Assembly (NCBI GenBank): GCA_965223485.1
Contig: OZ244993.1
Coordinates: 2,294,001 to 2,358,000 of the forward strand
Source: VXPQ01 sp965223485
GTDB taxonomy: Bacteria; Bacteroidota; Rhodothermia; Rhodothermales; VXPQ01
DNA length: 64,000 bases
Direction of reading: 5' to 3'
Each line of letters begins with the position of its first letter. Positions within the stretch are counted from its first letter, which is position 1. The notes under the pieces were generated by a model that did no database searches, was not told the origin of the DNA, and worked only from the letters and a program-made list of their open reading frames with translations. Made by a program: the position numbers and the translations under genes. This document shows positions 26,268 through 34,863 of this stretch, one piece after another.

Positions 26268-27256
26268 GATGTTTTTTCTTCGGGCGGCAGCCCGTTTTCG
26301 TGAAGGCCGTGCCCTGTATGCACCATGAAGACATCTTCAAGCGTGGGGCGCCGGATGGTGGCTGACCGGATGGCGTCGCCGGCTGTTTCGTAGACGGGAG
26401 ATAGCAGGTCGTGGGCATTGGGCCCGGAGAGCTGCACGCGCAGACCGATCACCTGCGCCGAAACGTCGAGTTGCTTTGCTATGCGTCCGGCAAGGTCCTG
26501 CGGATCGTCGCACTCGATCCACAGCGTTTCCTCCCCGATGGCTTGTTTGAGGGCAGTGGGCGTGCCGCAAGCTACTATCCGGCCCCGGTCCAGGATTGCG
26601 AGATGGTCGCACCGGTCGGCCTCTTCCATGACATGAGTGGCCAGCACAATGGTTGTGCCTTCCTGTCGTCGGAGACGGTCGATGGCTTCGCGAAACGCCT
26701 GCCGGGCCGCCGGATCAAGCCCGACAGCCGGTTCGTCGAGCAGCAGGAGCGGCGGCGCATGCAGGAGACCCCGTACCAGGTCGACGCGGCGTTTCAGCCC
26801 GCCGGAAAGACGTCCCGTGCGTTCGTGGAGCCGTTCCTCCAGGCCAAAAAGTGGGAGTAGCTTGTCGAGGCGCTCCTGTAATGTGCTGCGCCGCAGACCA
26901 TACAGGGCGGCATGGGTGCGCAGATTTTCCTGCACGGTTAATTCTTCATCGAGGGCCACGCTCTGGAAAACGATGCCGGTATGTTGACGAACGCTGGCGG
27001 GATGCGTTCGGGAGTCGGCTCCGAAGATGCGCACAGCGCCTTCCGATGGGTTCAGAAGAGTCGCAAGGATGCGAAACAGGGTGGTTTTACCGCTGCCGTT
27101 TGGGCCGAGGAGACCATAGAAAGCTCCCTGCGGTACGGTCAGCGAGATGTTATCCAGCGCCGTACGCGATCCGTAGCGATGGGTGAGACGGTCGATATGG
27201 ACGGGATGAACCGGCATGGGAATGCTTGCGGAAGGAAGAACCGGTTCGATGTGCAC
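26264..27256 (-). CDS. ABC transporter ATP-binding protein (exporter type)
   Basis: 330 aa. Walker A is GPNGSGKTT, the signature is LSGGLKRRVDLVRG, Walker B is LLLLDEPAVGLDP, and the switch His is in IVLATHVMEEADRCDHLAILDRGRIVACG. The C-terminal 80 residues after this are the small DUF4162-like extension found in drug or polysaccharide exporters of the ABC-2 class. The start lies 5 nt after the ctaB stop. A second ATG 39 bases inside (MPVHPVHIDRL) is an equally good start. It works with the permease encoded immediately downstream. Confidence 0.9.
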   Translation of the reverse strand: MHIEPVLPSASIPMPVHPVHIDRLTHRYGSRTALDNISLTVPQGAFYGLLGPNGSGKTTLFRILATLLNPSEGAVRIFGADSRTHPASVRQHTGIVFQSVALDEELTVQENLRTHAALYGLRRSTLQERLDKLLPLFGLEERLHERTGRLSGGLKRRVDLVRGLLHAPPLLLLDEPAVGLDPAARQAFREAIDRLRRQEGTTIVLATHVMEEADRCDHLAILDRGRIVACGTPTALKQAIGEETLWIECDDPQDLAGRIAKQLDVSAQVIGLRVQLSGPNAHDLLSPVYETAGDAIRSATIRRPTLEDVFMVHTGHGLHENGLPPEEKTS

Positions 27257-27261
27257 GACGA

Positions 27262-28269
27262 TTAGAAGAGATCGCCGAGTACGATGCGGTCGATAAGGAG
27301 GACGAGAATGAGTGCCGGAATGTACCGGATCGATACGATCAGGAGGCGTCGAGCGTCCTGAATTTCACTGCTGCGGTGGAAGGCGAGCGCAGCATGCAGG
27401 AACCATGCGCCCAGTACGACGGCGCCGATGGCATAGCCCCATCCGGCGAGAGACAGGGCAACAGGCCAGAGGCTCAACACGAAGAGAAGGACGGTGAAGA
27501 AAAGGGCTTGCTGTGTTGTCGAACGGCCCGACGGGTCCGCTACAGGGAGCATTACATAACCGCCCCGTTCGTAATCCTTACGATACATCCAGGCAAGGGC
27601 GAGAAAGTGCGGCATTTGCCATGCAGCGAGGATGGAGAAAGCGGCAATGCCGCCCCAGCCGATCGATCCGGTAGCCGCCGTCCATCCGCCCAGCGCAGGC
27701 AAGGCGCCTGGAAGCGTGCCTACCAGTGTATTCCATCTGGAACGGCGCTTGAGGGGGGTGTACGCGAACAGATAGAGCAAGACCGTCGCCAGCGCCAGCA
27801 CGCCGGTAAGTGGATTGACGAGCGGGCACAACAGCCCAACGCCCGCTGCAACCAGGAAACCTCCGAAGCACAGTGCTGCCGACGGGGAAAGGCGGCCCGA
27901 GGGGAGAGGGCGGTTCATCGTCCGGCGCATGACGCCGTCATGATCCCGTTCTATCCAGTGATTCAGGGCGCCTGCGCCCGCGCTCGTCAGCGTAACGCCA
28001 ATGAGCAGAAGGACAAAACGTCCCATGTCAAGAAATTCTGCAGGCGCAAGGAAGAACCCCCCTGCAGATGATAGCGCGACGAGCAGCGTGATCTCGGGTT
28101 TCGCCAGCTCGATGTAGGAGCGAAGAACGTTCGACCGCGAACGGGCCTGATTGACCGCATGGGCCGCGCCGGTTTTTGCGCCAGGCGCAAGCGCATTGCG
28201 AGGGATGTCTTCGGAAGGGCTTTGCGGCACGAGTGTCACGTGTCGGGGACGGTTGATCGGTGGGTTCAA
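27262..28269 (-). CDS. ctaB: Protoheme IX farnesyltransferase (haem O synthase)
   Basis: 335 aa, UbiA superfamily. It attaches a farnesyl group to haem B to make haem O for cytochrome oxidase. The prenyl-diphosphate site is NHWIERDHDGVMRRTMNRPLPSGR, and the second conserved region is YTPLKRRSRWNTLVGTLPGALPALGGW followed by WQMPHFLALAWMYRKDYERGGYVMLPV, both typical of CtaB/CyoE and unlike other UbiA enzymes. An unusual N-terminal 45 residues is Pro/Arg/Ala-rich and probably disordered. It follows ctaA by 16 nt. Confidence 0.95.
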   Translation of the reverse strand: MNPPINRPRHVTLVPQSPSEDIPRNALAPGAKTGAAHAVNQARSRSNVLRSYIELAKPEITLLVALSSAGGFFLAPAEFLDMGRFVLLLIGVTLTSAGAGALNHWIERDHDGVMRRTMNRPLPSGRLSPSAALCFGGFLVAAGVGLLCPLVNPLTGVLALATVLLYLFAYTPLKRRSRWNTLVGTLPGALPALGGWTAATGSIGWGGIAAFSILAAWQMPHFLALAWMYRKDYERGGYVMLPVADPSGRSTTQQALFFTVLLFVLSLWPVALSLAGWGYAIGAVVLGAWFLHAALAFHRSSEIQDARRLLIVSIRYIPALILVLLIDRIVLGDLF

Positions 28270-28285
28270 TATAACGGATTCTGCG

Positions 28286-29251
28286 TTACTTCGCGTAGTC
28301 GGGGGCGCTGGTTTCGGGCAGCCGTTTCAGTCGGAATGTGCTGAGGACGGCCAGCACCGAGGCGGCCATCAGGAGCGCTCCGATGACCATATGAGAGGTG
28401 TTCGCCACCACCTGAAGATTACTCGGTTCCAACATGCCGACATCGTCCAGGGTAACGATATAGGCCGTAACGCCCAGAAGTAGCTGGACAGCCACAAGAA
28501 TAACGAGAAAGCGCACGGCGGGATAGAGCACGCGCGTGGCCCGAAAACCTTTGAGAACACCCCTGAAAAAATAAGCGATCGCTATGGTAACAAAGGCAGC
28601 CCAGAAAATGTGGAGACCTGCAAGGATCGGATTGATGCCTGTGCCCGGGTGACGGAGCAAGGCCCCGAGGATAATCTGGATGTACAGGAAGCCGAGGGTT
28701 ACAAGCGATGCCCGCCACAGGCCGGACACGTTTCCGGAGTCGGGAATTTTTGTGTTCTCCTCCAGCCAGGCGTTCGACGTGAACAGGGCCATCGCAACGA
28801 TAAGGCCGAGGAACAGTTGCGCCATGCAGGCATGAACCACGGCAAGATCCAGGGAAAGCCACACGACCCGCAGCCCGCCGAGCAGGCCTTGCAAGGAAAC
28901 GAGCACAATCGCGGCGGCGGCAAGTTTTTTCAGCCATCCGCGCGGCTCGGCGATCCAGGTCCATACGGCGAGGATCAGGGTCAGCATTCCCGTCAACATG
29001 CCGAGGAGACGATGGCCATGCTCGGCCAACACCGGAGTGAGCTTCCACCATTCCGGCCAGGGGTTGAAGGGATCGTACGAATTGAACGACGAAGGCCAGT
29101 CCGGTACGGCAAGACCCGCATTGATACTGGTCACGAAGGCGCCCCACGCCATGAGCAGGACTGTGGCGACGCCAGTCAGGACGGTGAATCGATGCCGCCA
29201 CCGCATTTCGGCACGGGGCGGATCCACAGGCATGTGCGGAAGGTTCATCAT
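28286..29251 (-). CDS. ctaA: Haem A synthase (COX15/CtaA)
   Basis: 321 aa, eight hydrophobic segments. It oxidises the methyl group of haem O to make haem A. Conserved His-containing motifs are visible: VLAEHGHRLLGMLTGM after the first periplasmic loop, LDLAVVHACMAQLFLG in the middle, ILAGLHIFWAAFV and NTSHMVIGALLMA later. The loop GLAVPDWPSSFNSYDPFNPWPEWW is typical of the family. It is the first gene of the minus-strand operon and faces glmM across about 110 nt. Confidence 0.93.
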   Translation of the reverse strand: MMNLPHMPVDPPRAEMRWRHRFTVLTGVATVLLMAWGAFVTSINAGLAVPDWPSSFNSYDPFNPWPEWWKLTPVLAEHGHRLLGMLTGMLTLILAVWTWIAEPRGWLKKLAAAAIVLVSLQGLLGGLRVVWLSLDLAVVHACMAQLFLGLIVAMALFTSNAWLEENTKIPDSGNVSGLWRASLVTLGFLYIQIILGALLRHPGTGINPILAGLHIFWAAFVTIAIAYFFRGVLKGFRATRVLYPAVRFLVILVAVQLLLGVTAYIVTLDDVGMLEPSNLQVVANTSHMVIGALLMAASVLAVLSTFRLKRLPETSAPDYAK

Positions 29252-29361
29252 GCAAAAGCAGTCGCCGGAAAGAAGGGCTTGCGGAGGCGGTCGAAACGAC
29301 CACGACGCGGCGTGTGTTGCTTAGCGCCGTTCTGTTCCTCGTCAAACTTTACATTTTACGT

Positions 29362-30771
29362 ATGTCGACGACACTTATCGCCTCCGTTTCAGGAATTCGC
29401 GGCATTTTCGGCAACGGACTGGACCCCGAAGTACTTGTCCGCTATGCCGGCGCCTATGGCGCATGGTGTCTGCGGCGAGTTACCGCTACCGGGCGAGATC
29501 CGGTGGTGGTGGTTGGACGCGATGCCCGCGTCACCGGGGAGGTATGTGCTTCCATCGTAATCGCCACGCTGCGAAGCGCGGGCATTGATGTGGTCGATAC
29601 CGGACTTGCTGCGACGCCCACGGTCGAAATGGCTGTGACCGCGCTGGGTGCTTCAGGGGGGATTGTCCTGTCGGCCTCGCACAACCCGCCCGAATGGAAT
29701 GCGCTGAAGCTATTGAATGAAAAGGGCGAATTCCTCAGTCCGGAGGAGGGGAGGGAGGTGCTACGCCTTGCCGAAAGCCGGAAAGCGGACGTAGCTCCAT
29801 GGGATTGCCTGGGCGGATACAGGCAGGAAGACTTCCTTGCGTACCATATCGACCGCATTCTTGCCCTCGAATACATAGAGGTCGAGGCCATTGCCCGCAA
29901 GGATTTTTCCGTTGTGGTCGATGCCGTCAATTCTGTTGGCGGCATTGCCCTGCCGGCCCTCCTAAAGCGATTGGGGGTCCGGGAGGAGCGTATTCACCGC
30001 CTGCACTGCGAACCTACGGGCCGTTTTGCGCATCCTGCCGAGCCGCTTCCTGAGCACCTTTCCGAATTGACGGAAACCGTGGCGGCAATGGATGCGGATG
30101 CAGGGTTTGCAGTAGATCCCGATGCGGACCGTCTGGCCCTGGTGGCCGATGGCGGCACGTACATGGGCGAGGAACTGACACAGGTGATTGCTGCTGAGTT
30201 CATGTGGCAGATCCGGGAGGGTTCGTTTGTTACCAACCTTTCTTCCTCGCGCGCTATCGACGATGTGGCTGCCTCATTCGGTCAGCAGGTGTTTCGCTCG
30301 CCGGTGGGAGAGATTCATGTTGTGAAGAAGATGCAGGAGGCAGGTGCGGTGCTGGGAGGGGAGGGCAATGGAGGCGTCATTTTGCCCGATCTGCATTACG
30401 GGAGGGATGCGCTCGCCGGCGCAGCGCTCGTTCTGCAGCATATGGCGAATCGTAGCGAGTCGCTTTCGGCTATGAAGGCGCGTCTTCCACAGTACGTATT
30501 GAGCAAGAACAAGGCGTCCGTCGGCGAACGCGACCCCGCAACACTCCTTGCTGCCCTGGCGGAGCGCTACCGGGAGTGCGATACCAATACCGTCGACGGT
30601 CTCAAAATCGACTTCGAGGATGCATGGGTACACCTGCGCAAATCCAATACGGAGCACATTGTCCGGATTTATGCCGAGGCGCCCTCGCAGGAACGCGCCT
30701 CGGCGCTGGCTGCCCGGTTCATCACCGAGATTGAAGCTGTGGCAAACGATGGCCCTGATCCCGGCCATTGA
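29362..30771 (+). CDS. glmM: Phosphoglucosamine mutase / phosphomannomutase family protein
   Basis: 469 aa from ATG 29362; a GTG/TTG-type extension to 29314 is less likely. It interconverts hexosamine phosphates (glucosamine-6-P to glucosamine-1-P) for peptidoglycan and lipid A. The start IASVSGIRGIFGNGLDPE, catalytic phosphoserine loop VLSASHNPPEWNALK, metal loop DPDADRLALV and sugar loop GEGNGGVI are all present. Bacteroidota-type GlmM proteins share this layout; a phosphomannomutase activity cannot be excluded from sequence alone. Confidence 0.88.
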   Translation: MSTTLIASVSGIRGIFGNGLDPEVLVRYAGAYGAWCLRRVTATGRDPVVVVGRDARVTGEVCASIVIATLRSAGIDVVDTGLAATPTVEMAVTALGASGGIVLSASHNPPEWNALKLLNEKGEFLSPEEGREVLRLAESRKADVAPWDCLGGYRQEDFLAYHIDRILALEYIEVEAIARKDFSVVVDAVNSVGGIALPALLKRLGVREERIHRLHCEPTGRFAHPAEPLPEHLSELTETVAAMDADAGFAVDPDADRLALVADGGTYMGEELTQVIAAEFMWQIREGSFVTNLSSSRAIDDVAASFGQQVFRSPVGEIHVVKKMQEAGAVLGGEGNGGVILPDLHYGRDALAGAALVLQHMANRSESLSAMKARLPQYVLSKNKASVGERDPATLLAALAERYRECDTNTVDGLKIDFEDAWVHLRKSNTEHIVRIYAEAPSQERASALAARFITEIEAVANDGPDPGH

Positions 30772-30863
30772 GCGGTACAGTTGGCGGGTCGTGGCCGCCA
30801 GGGTCGCCTCGATCATCCTGTCTCTAACTGATTTGAAATGATGAGGCGGTTATAGACAGTGAT

Positions 30864-30892
30864 GTGCCCGGCCCTATGGAAGTGCCGGGCAC
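30864..30892. terminator. Hairpin between convergent glmM and ferritin genes
   Basis: A perfect 9-bp stem (gtgcccggc with gccgggcac) around an 11-nt loop lies in the 161-nt convergent gap. It is not followed by a strong T-run on either strand, so it may be a weak bidirectional terminator or an mRNA 3'-end stabiliser. Confidence 0.5.
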
Positions 30893-30932
30893 GTTCACAC
30901 CCTGAAATCCAATCCGTGAAATCAAACTTGTG

Positions 30933-31463
30933 TTACTGTCCTGCTTCCTCTTCGGGCTGGCGTTGGCCGAGTTCGCGGTCGAGCAAGAAAAGGCTGGCGC
31001 CGGAATCGCCGACGAGGCGCAGGTCGTCGATGATGTCGCGGGCGGCTTCTTCCTCTTCTATCTGCTCGCTGACGAACCATTGCAGCAGCGTCTGCGAGGC
31101 ATAGTCGTGTTCTTTGCCGGAGAGCGCGTAGAGATCGTCGATGCGCCGGGTGATGTACTGTTCGTGCTCCAGGACGAGTTTGAAGATTTCGAGGGGCGTC
31201 TCTGCTGCGTACACCGGCATCGGCAGTTCTTTCAACTGCACGACTCCATTGCGTTGGAGGAGGTAATCGTAGAGCTTGAGGGCGTGCTGTGTTTCTTCTT
31301 GCCACTGCAAACGCAGCCAGTGCGCAAAGCCCTTGAGGTGGAGTTGCTCCATGCGCGCCGCCAGGGCCAGGTACAGATAGGCAGATTCAAATTCAGCCTG
31401 AATCTGATTGTTGATGGCGTCCTGCATGGTTTGGCTGATCGAAGACGGTTTCGTTATTTGCAT
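30933..31463 (-). CDS. ftnA: Non-haem ferritin
   Basis: 176 aa iron-storage protein that forms a 24-mer cage. Ferroxidase ligands are in place: Glu24 (QAEFESAYLYL), Glu57 and His60 (QEETQHALKLYDYL), with further acidic ligands in LVLEHEQYITRRID and WFVSEQIEEEEAARDIID. The spacing matches bacterial FtnA and not bacterioferritin, since no haem-binding Met is evident. The C-terminal tail EEEAGQ is short. It lies between glmM (convergent) and an IS3-type remnant upstream, so its promoter lies in or near the remnant. Confidence 0.92.
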   Translation of the reverse strand: MQITKPSSISQTMQDAINNQIQAEFESAYLYLALAARMEQLHLKGFAHWLRLQWQEETQHALKLYDYLLQRNGVVQLKELPMPVYAAETPLEIFKLVLEHEQYITRRIDDLYALSGKEHDYASQTLLQWFVSEQIEEEEAARDIIDDLRLVGDSGASLFLLDRELGQRQPEEEAGQ

Positions 31464-31511
31464 AGAAATGGTCCGTAAAAGTTGGACAGTGCTTTAGTGT
31501 AGTGTAGTGTC

Positions 31512-31679
31512 GGGTCATGCCGCTTTGGCGAGCGGTTTTCGTTCGAAGAATACGTCGTCGGGGGTTCGGTTGTCAAGTTCCTGGTGCGGGCGTTCCTCGT
31601 TGAAGTAGCGCAGGTAGTCGGCAATCCCCTTCTCGGCCTCGGCCACCGTCTCGTGCGCGTGCCGGTAGACCTCTTCCTG
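31512..31679 (-). pseudogene. IS3-type transposase C-terminal remnant
   Basis: Read on the minus strand, the segment gives about 55 residues ending at a stop: EVYRHAHETVAEAEKGIADY followed by LRYFNEERPHQELDNRTPDD and LAKAA. YxxYFNEERPHQxLxxxTPxxV is the characteristic end of the integrase core of IS3-type transposases. A stop is met in frame at 31680, so only this tail remains. The 333-nt gap between ferritin and groEL consists of this remnant plus the groEL terminator. Confidence 0.8.
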
Positions 31680-31722
31680 CTAATAATTCCCAGGATGTGC
31701 TTACAGCGCCTTCCAGAATGAG

Positions 31723-31757
31723 AAAGGAGGAACCCGCATGCAGCAGGTTCCGCCTTT
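31723..31757 (-). terminator. Rho-independent terminator of groESL
   Basis: A 12-position stem with one mismatch (31723-31734 with 31746-31757) sits 40 nt after the groEL stop on the minus strand and is followed by a T-rich stretch in the direction of groEL transcription. Together these fit an intrinsic terminator. Confidence 0.7.
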
Positions 31758-31797
31758 TCCCTTGTTTGATCCCGGATAAGAAAGGCTTCCGGATGGA

Positions 31798-33453
31798 TTA
31801 AAAGCCCATACCGCCGCCCATGCCTCCTGGCATGCCTCCTCCGTGTCCATCGCCTCCGGCGCCTGCCCCGGGGTTCTTCTCCGGCTTGTCGCAGATGACC
31901 GTCTCGGTGGTAAGCAGCAGGCTCGATACGGAGGCTGCATTCTCGAGCGCTGTCCGCGCGACTTTCGTCGGGTCGATTACGCCCTGCTCCACCAGGGAGC
32001 CGTACTCTTCGGTCTGCGCGTTGAAGCCGTAGTCGCCCTCTCCGTCGGCCACCGTGCGCACCACGATCGCGCCTTCGAGACCCGCGTTCTCCGCAATCTG
32101 GCGCAGCGGCTCCTCAAGAGCACGCCGCACGATCGACACGCCGATCGCCTGATCGTCGTTCTCCGTCTCGACCCCGTCGAGCGAAGACAACGAGCGCAGG
32201 TACGCCACGCCGCCTCCCGGAACGATCCCTTCCTCTATCGCCGCCCGCGTCGCGTGCAGCGCATCCTCGACGCGCGCCTTCTTCTCCTTCATCTCCAGCT
32301 CCGTCGCCGCGCCGATCTTCAGCACCGCCACGCCACCGGAGAGCTTCGCCAGACGCTCCTGCAGCTTCTCCCTATCGTAGTCGCTCGTCGTCGTCTCGAT
32401 CTGCTGACGGATCTGGTTTACGCGCGCCTTGATCGCCTCCGCGTCGCCGGCGCCGTCGACGACCACCGTCGTGTCCTTGTCAATCACAATGCGCTTGGCG
32501 CGACCGAGATAGTCCAGCGTCGTGTTCTCCAGACGGTAGCCCTTCTCCTCGGATACCACCGTACCGCCCGTCAGAATGGCAATGTCCTCAAGCATCGCTT
32601 TGCGGCGATCGCCGAAGCCCGGCGCCTTGACCGCCGCCACGCGCAGCGTGCCGCGGAGCTTGTTCACCACCAGCGTTGCGAGCGCCTCTCCCTCGATGTC
32701 CTCTGCAATAATCAGAAGAGGACCGCCCGTCTGCGCCACCTTCTCCAGCACAGGAAGCAAATCCTTCATCGATGAAATCTTCTTGTCATGGATGAGCACC
32801 GTCGCATCTTCGAGCACCGCCTCCATGTTGTCCGCATCGGTCACGAAGTAGGGAGACAAATAGCCCCGGTCGAACTGCATCCCCTCGACCACGTCCAGAA
32901 ACGTCTCCATGCCCTTGGCCTCCTCTACCGTGATCACGCCGTCCTTGCCTACCTTCTCGAAGGCCTCTGCAATCAGATCGCCGATCTCCGTGTCGCTGTT
33001 CGCCGATATCGAAGCCACCTGCGCAATCTCGCCCTTGCCTTCGATCTCGCGGCTCAAGCCCCGAAGCGACTCCACTACCGCAGCCACGGCCCGCTCGACG
33101 CCCCGCTTCAGGTCCATCGGGTTCGCCCCCGCCGTCACGTTCTTCAGACCCGCCGTCACGATCGCCTGCGCCAGCACCGTCGCCGTCGTCGTGCCGTCGC
33201 CCGCCACGTCGCTCGTCTTCGAAGCCACCTCGCGCACCATCTGGGCGCCCACGTTCTCCACCTTGTCCTCCAACTGAATCTCTTTCGCTACGGTCACCCC
33301 GTCCTTCGTAACGGTAGGCGCTCCATAGCTCTTCTCGATGATGACGTTGCGGCCCTTCGGCCCCAGCGTCACCTTGACCGCATCGGCCAGTGCGTCTACG
33401 CCCCGCTTGAGCGCAGCCCGCGCCTCCGTGTCGAATACGATTTGTTTTGCCAT
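31798..33453 (-). CDS. groL: Chaperonin GroEL
   Basis: 551 aa. It forms the double-ring ATP-dependent folding chamber with GroES. The start AKQIVFDTEARAALKRGVDALADAV, the ATP-binding DGTTTATVLAQAI (with Asp in SDVAGDGTTT), GVITVEEAKGMET and the Gly/Met-rich tail GGGMPGGMGGGMGF are all standard. The length and all landmarks are complete. It is the second gene of the groES-groEL operon, 88 nt after groES. Confidence 0.98.
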   Translation of the reverse strand: MAKQIVFDTEARAALKRGVDALADAVKVTLGPKGRNVIIEKSYGAPTVTKDGVTVAKEIQLEDKVENVGAQMVREVASKTSDVAGDGTTTATVLAQAIVTAGLKNVTAGANPMDLKRGVERAVAAVVESLRGLSREIEGKGEIAQVASISANSDTEIGDLIAEAFEKVGKDGVITVEEAKGMETFLDVVEGMQFDRGYLSPYFVTDADNMEAVLEDATVLIHDKKISSMKDLLPVLEKVAQTGGPLLIIAEDIEGEALATLVVNKLRGTLRVAAVKAPGFGDRRKAMLEDIAILTGGTVVSEEKGYRLENTTLDYLGRAKRIVIDKDTTVVVDGAGDAEAIKARVNQIRQQIETTTSDYDREKLQERLAKLSGGVAVLKIGAATELEMKEKKARVEDALHATRAAIEEGIVPGGGVAYLRSLSSLDGVETENDDQAIGVSIVRRALEEPLRQIAENAGLEGAIVVRTVADGEGDYGFNAQTEEYGSLVEQGVIDPTKVARTALENAASVSSLLLTTETVICDKPEKNPGAGAGGDGHGGGMPGGMGGGMGF

Positions 33454-33541
33454 GATCGAATATGTGTTTTGTCTTTGCGGTAAAAGGAAAAAGGATCAGC
33501 CGGCAACTCGCCGGCGATCCTCAAAGAGAGAGAAAGCGCCT

Positions 33542-33829
33542 CTACCCGATAACGCCGAGGATGTCGCTCTCACGCATGATGAGCACGTCCTGGTCGTCGA
33601 GCGTGATCTCCGTGCCCGAATACTTGCCGTAGAGCACGGTGTCGCCCGCCTTGACGGTCATCGCGACGTGCTTGCCGTTCTCGACCTGGCCGGGACCAAC
33701 AAACAGGACAGTGCCCCGCTGGGGTTTCTCCTGCGCCGTGTCGGGAATGAACAATCCGCTCGATGTCTTCTCCTCGGCAGCCTCCGGCTGCACTACTACA
33801 CGGTCGCCTATCGGTGTAATGCTGGTCAT
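33542..33829 (-). CDS. groS: Co-chaperonin GroES
   Basis: 95 aa lid of the GroEL chamber. ITPIGDRVVVQPEAAEEKTSSGLFIPD, with the mobile loop around EEKTSSGLFIPD, and KAGDTVLYGKYSGTEITLDDQDVLIMRESDILGV match the family throughout. A sigma70-like promoter lies about 50-75 nt upstream. No HrcA-type CIRCE element is visible between this gene and the divergent DUF2085 gene. Confidence 0.98.
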   Translation of the reverse strand: MTSITPIGDRVVVQPEAAEEKTSSGLFIPDTAQEKPQRGTVLFVGPGQVENGKHVAMTVKAGDTVLYGKYSGTEITLDDQDVLIMRESDILGVIG

Positions 33830-33876
33830 AACGATGTTGCGTTTGGAATGTATTGTGTCGGAGAGTACAGTTAAAT

Positions 33877-33905
33877 AAAGTAGGGTGATCGAAAAGGGTA
33901 GTCAA
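33877..33905 (-). promoter_or_regulatory. Candidate sigma70-type promoter of groESL
   Basis: On the minus strand TTGACT (33905-33900) and TACTTT (33882-33877) are separated by exactly 17 bp, about 50 nt ahead of the groES start. Five of six -35 positions match the consensus. Confidence 0.55.
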
Positions 33906-33933
33906 GGCATGCAAGCCTTATAGGAATGAAACT

Positions 33934-33952
33934 CACGTTAATTAGATACGTG
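33934..33952. repeat. Inverted repeat with 9-nt spacer in the groES/DUF2085 divergent region
   Basis: cacgt and acgtg are separated by nine A/T-rich bases, 20 nt before the DUF2085 start. The geometry recalls CIRCE operators (arms around N9) but the arm sequence does not match and is short. Confidence 0.3.
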
Positions 33953-33971
33953 AAAATCGTTTTGTCAGCGT

Positions 33972-34556
33972 ATGGGCAATGAGGGACCCGCTTTACAACG
34001 AATGAACCGGAAAGATCGGAGATGGGCAGGCTGGATACTGGCCGCCGGTTTCGTATGGATGGTTTTCGGCATGGTCATGGCTCCGCCGTTCGTGGGCGAA
34101 GGCCTGCGATACGGTATTATGCTGGGGTTTTCGGAGGTGTGTCATCAGATTCCGGTTCGTTCGCCCCACGTTCAGGGGGTGCAGCTTGCCGTGTGCGACC
34201 GTTGCTTTGGTATGTATGCGGCGCTGGCGGCGGCGCCTTTTCTGGTCTTGAGCTTGAGACCGTGGAATGCCTGGATAGAACGTCATGCAAAATACCTCGT
34301 TGCAGCAAGCCTGATCGTTCTGGCTATAGACTGGGGAAGTGATGTTGTCGGATGGTGGACCAACACGCCGTGGAGCAGAGTGCTCACGGGCGCCGTGTTT
34401 GGATGGGTGGCGGGATATTTTCTTGTGTCCGCCATAATCTCGCTTATGGATCGCCCGGTCGGTAAGGACAGGGCAGAGAAATGCGGGGAGGGGCAACAAG
34501 CAGATGATTTCAACGTCCCTGATCCGACCGCTGCACCGGGTGGGCAGGGGGCGTGA
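33972..34556 (+). CDS. DUF2085 membrane protein
   Basis: 194 aa, about four transmembrane segments. The conserved Cys/His signature of DUF2085 is clear: SEVCHQIPVRSP, then VQLAVCDRCFGMYAAL in the second helix; these Cys residues could bind a metal or form disulfides. Later helices follow (LVAASLIVLAIDWGSDVVGWW, LTGAVFGWVAGYFLV). Family function is unknown. An ATG at 34005 (MNRKDRRWAG) is an alternative start that would drop 11 residues. It is divergent from groES. Confidence 0.8.
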   Translation: MGNEGPALQRMNRKDRRWAGWILAAGFVWMVFGMVMAPPFVGEGLRYGIMLGFSEVCHQIPVRSPHVQGVQLAVCDRCFGMYAALAAAPFLVLSLRPWNAWIERHAKYLVAASLIVLAIDWGSDVVGWWTNTPWSRVLTGAVFGWVAGYFLVSAIISLMDRPVGKDRAEKCGEGQQADDFNVPDPTAAPGGQGA

Positions 34557-34744
34557 AGCACTGATCCGGGAATCCGCCGTGCATGTCCGGGCTGATCGAT
34601 CCCGGTTTCGGCGATACGTATCCCTTTAGGCGGTGCAGCGGGACATGGGATTGCACGGCAGGGCGTCAGGGTATGGCGAAAGACGAAAGATTCTGCTATA
34701 CTTCATAAGCAGGATGTTGGCGCACCCCCTATGCGGCAGGCATA

Positions 34745-34800
34745 TGTGCAATACATGATGTGCAATACATGATGTGCAATACATGATGTGCAATACATGA
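34745..34800 (+). repeat. Four exact tandem copies of a 14-bp unit
   Basis: The unit tgtgcaatacatga is repeated four times without change, flanked on both sides by ggcatatgt. It lies in the 307-nt gap between DUF2085 and the next gene, about 64 nt ahead of that gene's start. The rest of the gap shows no gene. It is too short and lacks spacers, so it is not CRISPR. Confidence 0.95.
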
Positions 34801-34863
34801 TGTGGCATATGTCCCGGCTTTCTGCGTATTCGTCCTTTCCTTTTCACTGATCTCTTTCTCGCA

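Noticed and set aside
27262..28269. Whether this UbiA-type gene is the missing eboC
   Set aside because: Its motifs (RTMNRPLPSGR, TLPGALPALGGW, WQMPHFLALAW) and the ctaA neighbour identify haem O synthase.
33830..33971. CIRCE heat-shock operator for groESL
   Set aside because: No TTAGCACTC/GAGTGCTAA arms are present; only a short unrelated inverted repeat.
34745..34800. CRISPR array
   Set aside because: The units are 14 bp, contiguous and without spacers; no cas gene is in the window.
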